The notes under the pieces are model-generated. The model did no database searches. It saw only the letters and a program-made list of their open reading frames with translations, and had not been told where the DNA came from. Below are positions 5,748-8,353 of a DNA stretch of 8,353 nucleotides, in pieces. A program made the position numbers and the translations under genes. Source of the stretch: Synechococcaceae bacterium WB4_1_0192 (GTDB taxonomy: Bacteria; Cyanobacteriota; Cyanobacteriia; PCC-6307; Cyanobiaceae); the NCBI GenBank assembly GCA_009926195.1, contig RFPK01000074.1, positions 1 to 8,353 of the forward strand, given 5' to 3'. The stretch's first letter is position 1. Each line of letters starts with the position of its first letter.

Positions 5748-7025
5748 TCAGAGCGTTGGGCAGAGGCCGGCGATCCGGCTCTGGCGCAACAGGGCCCCGA
5801 TCGTGATGTTCGGAGCCCCCGAGCCGTTGGAGACCATGCTGATGTAGCGGGGTCCATCGGCTGTCGTCAGCACACCACTGATGGCGCGCACGCCGCTGAT
5901 GGTGCCCGTCTTGCCGCGGAACTGACCCTCCAGTTCGGTTCCTCGATAGAGGTTGCGAAGGGTGCCGCGCTGGCCGCTCACCGCCATCGAGGCGAGGTAG
6001 CTATCGGCATCGGGATGGTGCGCCATGCGCAGCAGCAGGGCTGCCAGAAAGCGGCTGGTGACGCGGTTGCCGCGGTCGAGGCCGCTGCCATCAACCACCA
6101 CCACACCATCCATCGGCAGACCCTGGGAGGACAACCACTGGAGCGCCCGCTGACGCGCGAGGCTGAGGTCCCAGCTGCCCGTGCCCTGGCGCAACAGCAC
6201 CTCGGCGGTGAAGTTATGGCTCTCGGTGTTGGCCAGGCTGAGCAGCCCCTGCAGGGGAATCGAGCGCTCTTCATGCAGCAGCTCGCCGTTGTCGGCAGCC
6301 GCTTCCGCAGCGGGAACGATGCTGATCACGGCCGTGCCCCCCCGGCGGCGGATCTCCTGACCCAGCAGTCGCGAGAAGCGGCCTGGAGGATTGCTCACCG
6401 CCATGTCCAGGGCGTTGCTGGTGAGGGCCAGGCGCGTGATCGGTGCGCCGTAGGCCTCGGCCCGATCGGCCCAGTGCCAGCCGGCTGGCCACCAGCGCTG
6501 CTGCGGCTCCTCAACCAGGGCGATGCGGGGCGTGGGGCCGCTGGCCATGGCCAGCTCGGCGAAGCGCCTGACCTGAGCCAGATCGAGATCGGGATCCCCC
6601 TCACCGGTGAGACGCAGAGTCCCGTCCGGTTGCCGCCAGAGGCGGGTGATCAACGTGGCCTGAGGACCGAGACGATCCAGGGCAATCGCCGTGCTGATCA
6701 GCTTCTGGTTGGAGGCGGGAATGCGCGGGCGGAGCCCGTTGATGTCGGCGAGGAGGCGTCCGCCGGCATCGGCAACGGTGACGCTCCAGACATTCGCCTC
6801 AGGGCCGATCACCCGCTGCAGTCGCTGCTGCAGTTGCGGACAGCTGATGACCGCCTGCAGCTGGGGCAGCGCCGGTGGCGGCGCGGCCGGCAGAGAGAAG
6901 GCGGTGCTCGGGTAAGCGCTGGCGCCCGACTGGGCACGCCCAGGAGGGGCAGGTTGGAGGATCGGGCTCAGGGCCAGCACCAGGGCAAAGGTCCTGAGCG
7001 GTTTCAGGCGCCAGCACCGACCCAC
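5748..7025 (-). CDS. dacB: D-alanyl-D-alanine carboxypeptidase/endopeptidase, PBP4 family (peptidase S13)
   Basis: This periplasmic penicillin-binding protein trims the terminal D-Ala of peptidoglycan stem peptides and may cleave cross-links. The 425-residue protein starts with a signal peptide (basic MGRCWRLKPLR, hydrophobic core to about residue 23, likely cleavage after GRAQ or nearby), then a proline/alanine-rich linker to about 55. The three active-site motifs are complete: SNQK with nucleophile Ser105 and Lys108, SHN at 269-271, and KTG at 372-374. The family block VVDGSGLDRGNRVT is at 310-323. The 164 residues between the first two motifs are fewer than the roughly 245 of E. coli PBP4, so the inserted domain is reduced. 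The start is GTG at 7025, one base after the stop of the DUF4330 gene, and gives a sensible short n-region. Translational coupling to DUF4330 is likely. It converges on the coiled-coil gene. Confidence 0.95.
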   Translation of the reverse strand: MGRCWRLKPLRTFALVLALSPILQPAPPGRAQSGASAYPSTAFSLPAAPPPALPQLQAVISCPQLQQRLQRVIGPEANVWSVTVADAGGRLLADINGLRPRIPASNQKLISTAIALDRLGPQATLITRLWRQPDGTLRLTGEGDPDLDLAQVRRFAELAMASGPTPRIALVEEPQQRWWPAGWHWADRAEAYGAPITRLALTSNALDMAVSNPPGRFSRLLGQEIRRRGGTAVISIVPAAEAAADNGELLHEERSIPLQGLLSLANTESHNFTAEVLLRQGTGSWDLSLARQRALQWLSSQGLPMDGVVVVDGSGLDRGNRVTSRFLAALLLRMAHHPDADSYLASMAVSGQRGTLRNLYRGTELEGQFRGKTGTISGVRAISGVLTTADGPRYISMVSNGSGAPNITIGALLRQSRIAGLCPTL

Positions 7026-7026
7026 C

Positions 7027-7542
7027 TCAGGAGCCCCCCAGCTTCAGACCGGTCACGGATCCACTGACCCGGAAGCCGCTGCCCTCGAGCTCGATCGGGG
7101 CTCCCACCTTGAGGTTCTGATTGCCGAAGACCACGCCATCAGCCCCCTTGCGCCCCTCGCCCTGGAGAACGAAGCGGGCATCCAGGGTGCTGAACACCTG
7201 CTGGTTCGGGTCCGGAGCGGTGAGCAGCGCACCCGTCGGCGAGAGGGTGGCGATACGGCGCGGCAGGGGGATCACGTCCTTCACGGCAACCGTGCCATGA
7301 GGTTGGTTGCGGATCACGATGGCCACACGGCCATCACGGCGGGCCTCGGCGATCAGGGACTGGGGATCAGCCGCGGGGATGCCACGGATGTCGACCAGGA
7401 CGGTGACGGGCGTCAGCGAACCGGTTGCCCGCGCCAGGGCACCACTGAGCTTCGGGCTCCAGATCACGCCACCAGCGGCGAGCAGCACCGCCAGGGCTGC
7501 TCCTGCGTCGACCAGACCGATGCGGCGGGATGCCTGCGCCAT
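7027..7542 (-). CDS. DUF4330-like membrane-anchored protein
   Basis: A 171-residue protein of a cyanobacterial family whose function is not known. Residues 9-28 (GLVDAGAALAVLLAAGGVIW) form a single predicted membrane segment preceded by two arginines, so the remaining 140 residues are probably outside the cytoplasmic membrane. The soluble part is rich in beta-prone stretches (VTVLVDIRGI, VAIVIRNQPHGTVAVKDVIPLPR) and glycine turns, and ends in repeated GxGFRVSGSVTGLKLGG-like strands. No enzyme motif is visible. The ATG at 7542 has AGGTG 4 bases upstream. Its stop lies one base before the GTG of dacB, so the two are almost surely co-expressed. That suggests an envelope role linked to peptidoglycan, which is inference. 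The assignment to DUF4330 is from memory of the family and was not searched. Confidence 0.85.
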   Translation of the reverse strand: MAQASRRIGLVDAGAALAVLLAAGGVIWSPKLSGALARATGSLTPVTVLVDIRGIPAADPQSLIAEARRDGRVAIVIRNQPHGTVAVKDVIPLPRRIATLSPTGALLTAPDPNQQVFSTLDARFVLQGEGRKGADGVVFGNQNLKVGAPIELEGSGFRVSGSVTGLKLGGS

Positions 7543-7562
7543 GAATCACCTGCGGACACCGA

Positions 7563-7591
7563 ACTGTACGGAGCACTGCAGGGTGGGACAA
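7563..7591 (-). promoter_or_regulatory. Candidate sigma-70 type promoter for the DUF4330-dacB pair
   Basis: On the minus strand TTGTCC (7591-7586) and TACAGT (7568-7563) are separated by 17 bases. Each matches four of six consensus positions. Transcription would begin near 7556, leaving a leader of about 14 bases before the ATG at 7542. The spacing is ideal but the match is modest. Confidence 0.35.
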
Positions 7592-7595
7592 TGCC

Positions 7596-8093
7596 TCAGC
7601 TGGCAGGCCTGCTCAGCTGCGCAAGCCTTCGATGAAGCGATCCACCGCCTGCAGGGACCGACCGACGCCAGAGCTGGAGAGGGCCTCCGCCTGCTGTTCG
7701 GCATCGGGACGCTGGTCCCACGCCGCGGTGCTGGGCGCAGACCTGCTCCACCTCGTCGTAATCGGCCGGAGTGGGGGCCACCAGCAGCAGGATCCCGTCA
7801 CTGCCACCATCGGCCTGCTGCAGGCGCATCAGGTCGGAGAGGCTGGAGAGCTGGGCGGCCTGATCGGGGGCATCGCGCTTGGCCAGGGCGGTGGCCCCGG
7901 CATCGGGGAACAGCAGGCGCAGATCGGGGTAGCGCGGTGTCAGGGCCGCCAGCAGCCGTAGAGCCACGGGCATGATCCGCAGGCCTTCAAAGCGGAATTC
8001 CACGGTCCAGAGGCCCTTGGCACCGGCCGACAGGGCCGCTAGCACGGCCCCCAGGGCCTCAGCTTCAGCGGTGCGCAGGTCGGCGGGGAGCAT
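7596..8093 (-). CDS. DUF1995-like protein, apparently internally deleted and frameshifted
   Basis: The open frame gives 165 residues from ATG at 8093. Residues 1-124 look genuine: LPADLRTAEAEAL (2-14), a WTVEFRFEGLRIMPVALRLL block (29-48), LLFPDAGATALAKRDAPD (60-77) and LLLVAPTPADYDEVEQVCAQ (102-121). They resemble DUF1995 proteins of cyanobacteria and plastids, whose role is not established. After QHRG at 124 the frame turns into arginine/glycine-rich residues with codons unlike the rest of the window (GGA, CCA, CGA, ACA), while the neighbouring frame reads WDQRPDAEQQAEAL and ends in VDRFIEGLRS. From memory, full members are about 230-240 residues, with a middle segment containing an LNGRLED-like motif that is absent here. 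I infer a deletion of about 75 codons whose length is not a multiple of three, making a probable pseudogene or an assembly error. No clear ribosome binding site precedes the ATG. It follows the cysteine desulfurase gene by 50 bases. Confidence 0.65.
   Translation of the reverse strand: MLPADLRTAEAEALGAVLAALSAGAKGLWTVEFRFEGLRIMPVALRLLAALTPRYPDLRLLFPDAGATALAKRDAPDQAAQLSSLSDLMRLQQADGGSDGILLLVAPTPADYDEVEQVCAQHRGVGPASRCRTAGGGPLQLWRRSVPAGGGSLHRRLAQLSRPAS
7597..7619 (-). terminator. Strong hairpin at the end of the DUF1995-like gene
   Basis: CAGCTG at 7597-7602 pairs with CAGCTG at 7614-7619, and the inner GCA and TGC extend the stem to 9 bp around a GGCC loop, with one bulged base at 7613. It overlaps the stop codons in both candidate frames (7613-7615 and 7596-7598) and lies just upstream of the candidate DUF4330 promoter. 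No U run follows, so it may be a weak terminator or a 3' end stabiliser. Confidence 0.4.
7613..7720 (-). pseudogene. Displaced C-terminal segment of the DUF1995-like gene in another frame
   Basis: Thirty-five codons and a stop, beginning at about TGG 7720, encode WDQRPDAEQQAEAL, a short serine/glycine linker, and LQAVDRFIEGLRS. The codons carry the strong G/C third-position bias of the surrounding genes, whereas the same bases read in the frame of the upstream part do not. This is the expected look of a true C-terminus separated from its gene by a frame change near 7716-7726. Confidence 0.55.
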
Positions 8094-8143
8094 GGGCAGT
8101 TGGTGCTGTGGGGCGACCCTAGGGGCAAGGGGGGCCAGCCGGC

Positions 8144-8353
8144 TCAACCCGTCAGCCGCCTGCGGGCCCGCTCCAGGGCCGGCGCCACGGCCTCCAGGTC
8201 CGAGCAGCCCAGCCACGGACCCAGGCTCAGGCGCAGCCCGCTGGACGCCCGATCCGGCGGGTGCCCCAGGGCCTGCAGCACCGGGCTGGCCGCGCCGCGC
8301 CGGCTGGCGCTGCAGGCCGAACCGCTGCTGACGGCGAGACCCTCCTCCCAGAG
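8144..8353 (-). CDS. Cysteine desulfurase (NifS/IscS/SufS-type aminotransferase class V), C-terminal part only
   Basis: The last 69 codons of a gene that enters from the right edge. Cysteine desulfurases are PLP enzymes that take sulfur from L-cysteine as an enzyme-bound persulfide for iron-sulfur clusters and other thiolated products. The persulfide-carrying loop is visible as AVSSGSACSAS at residues 7-17 of the visible part, with the catalytic Cys at 14. It is followed by the usual PVLQALG helix (24-30), a RxSxG-like RASSGLRLSLG segment (35-45), and a terminal helix LEAVAPALERARRRL. The SGSACSA form is typical of the NifS/IscS-like group rather than SufS, but the fragment is too short to decide between paralogues. 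It is upstream of the DUF1995-like gene on the same strand. The N-terminal part, including the PLP lysine, is outside the window. Confidence 0.9.
   Translation of the reverse strand, partial: LWEEGLAVSSGSACSASRRGAASPVLQALGHPPDRASSGLRLSLGPWLGCSDLEAVAPALERARRRLTG

Noticed and set aside
5080..5748. A leucine-rich 222-codon leftward frame opposite the coiled-coil gene
   Set aside because: The leucine richness is simply the complement of CAG/CTG-type codons of the Gln-rich coil (CAG antisense reads as CTG). There is no start signal or gene context.
6015..7067. A 350-codon rightward frame opposite dacB
   Set aside because: Antisense shadow: low-complexity composition and no motif, while the opposite strand has all three PBP motifs.
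7700..7740. Programmed ribosomal frameshifting in the DUF1995-like gene
   Set aside because: No slippery heptamer or positioned downstream structure is seen at the switch, and a simple shift would still leave the expected middle segment missing.
1..8353. Mobile element, prophage, CRISPR, or defence island
   Set aside because: No transposase, integrase, spaced direct repeats or toxin-like pairs were seen; composition is even and the genes are housekeeping.

Overview
The window reads as a compact, GC-rich chromosomal segment of a unicellular cyanobacterium of the Synechococcus/Cyanobium type. This rests on DUF4330-like and DUF1995-like proteins (families I know mainly from cyanobacteria and plastids), on the small secreted protein and flavin reductase flanking uvrC, on a very high G/C third-position bias, and on gaps of at most a few tens of bases. 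No gene-free stretch exceeds 300 bases. I see no RNA gene, CRISPR array or mobile element. Assignment below phylum level is inference.

Layout. Bases 1-4193 hold a leftward, tightly packed set transcribed in this order: a flavin reductase-like protein, the excinuclease subunit UvrC, a 100-residue predicted exported cysteine-containing protein, and an iron-sulfur photolyase of the bacterial (6-4)/CryPro class that runs off the left edge. A 77-base divergent spacer with an 11-bp perfect tandem duplication separates this set from a rightward pair at 4271-5706: coaD (phosphopantetheine adenylyltransferase) and a glutamine-rich coiled-coil protein, joined by a TGATG overlap. A 9-bp-stem hairpin at 5714-5740 sits between this pair and a convergent leftward set at 5748-8353. 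In transcription order that set is the C-terminal end of a cysteine desulfurase, a DUF1995-like gene, a DUF4330-like membrane-anchored protein and a penicillin-binding protein 4-type D-Ala-D-Ala carboxypeptidase (dacB).

How they fit together. The left set joins two repair routes for UV-damaged DNA, excision by UvrC and direct reversal by a flavin photolyase, with a flavin-binding reductase in front. Shared function beyond co-transcription is inference. coaD serves coenzyme A synthesis. dacB and probably its DUF4330 neighbour act at the envelope.

The main anomaly is the DUF1995-like gene. Its reading frame appears to switch near 7720, and the piece in the other frame resembles the normal C-terminus of the family. 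About 75 middle residues seem to be missing, which suggests an internal deletion (pseudogene) or an assembly error. I found no convincing new biological system; the rest is well-known housekeeping and repair content with some unusual details.
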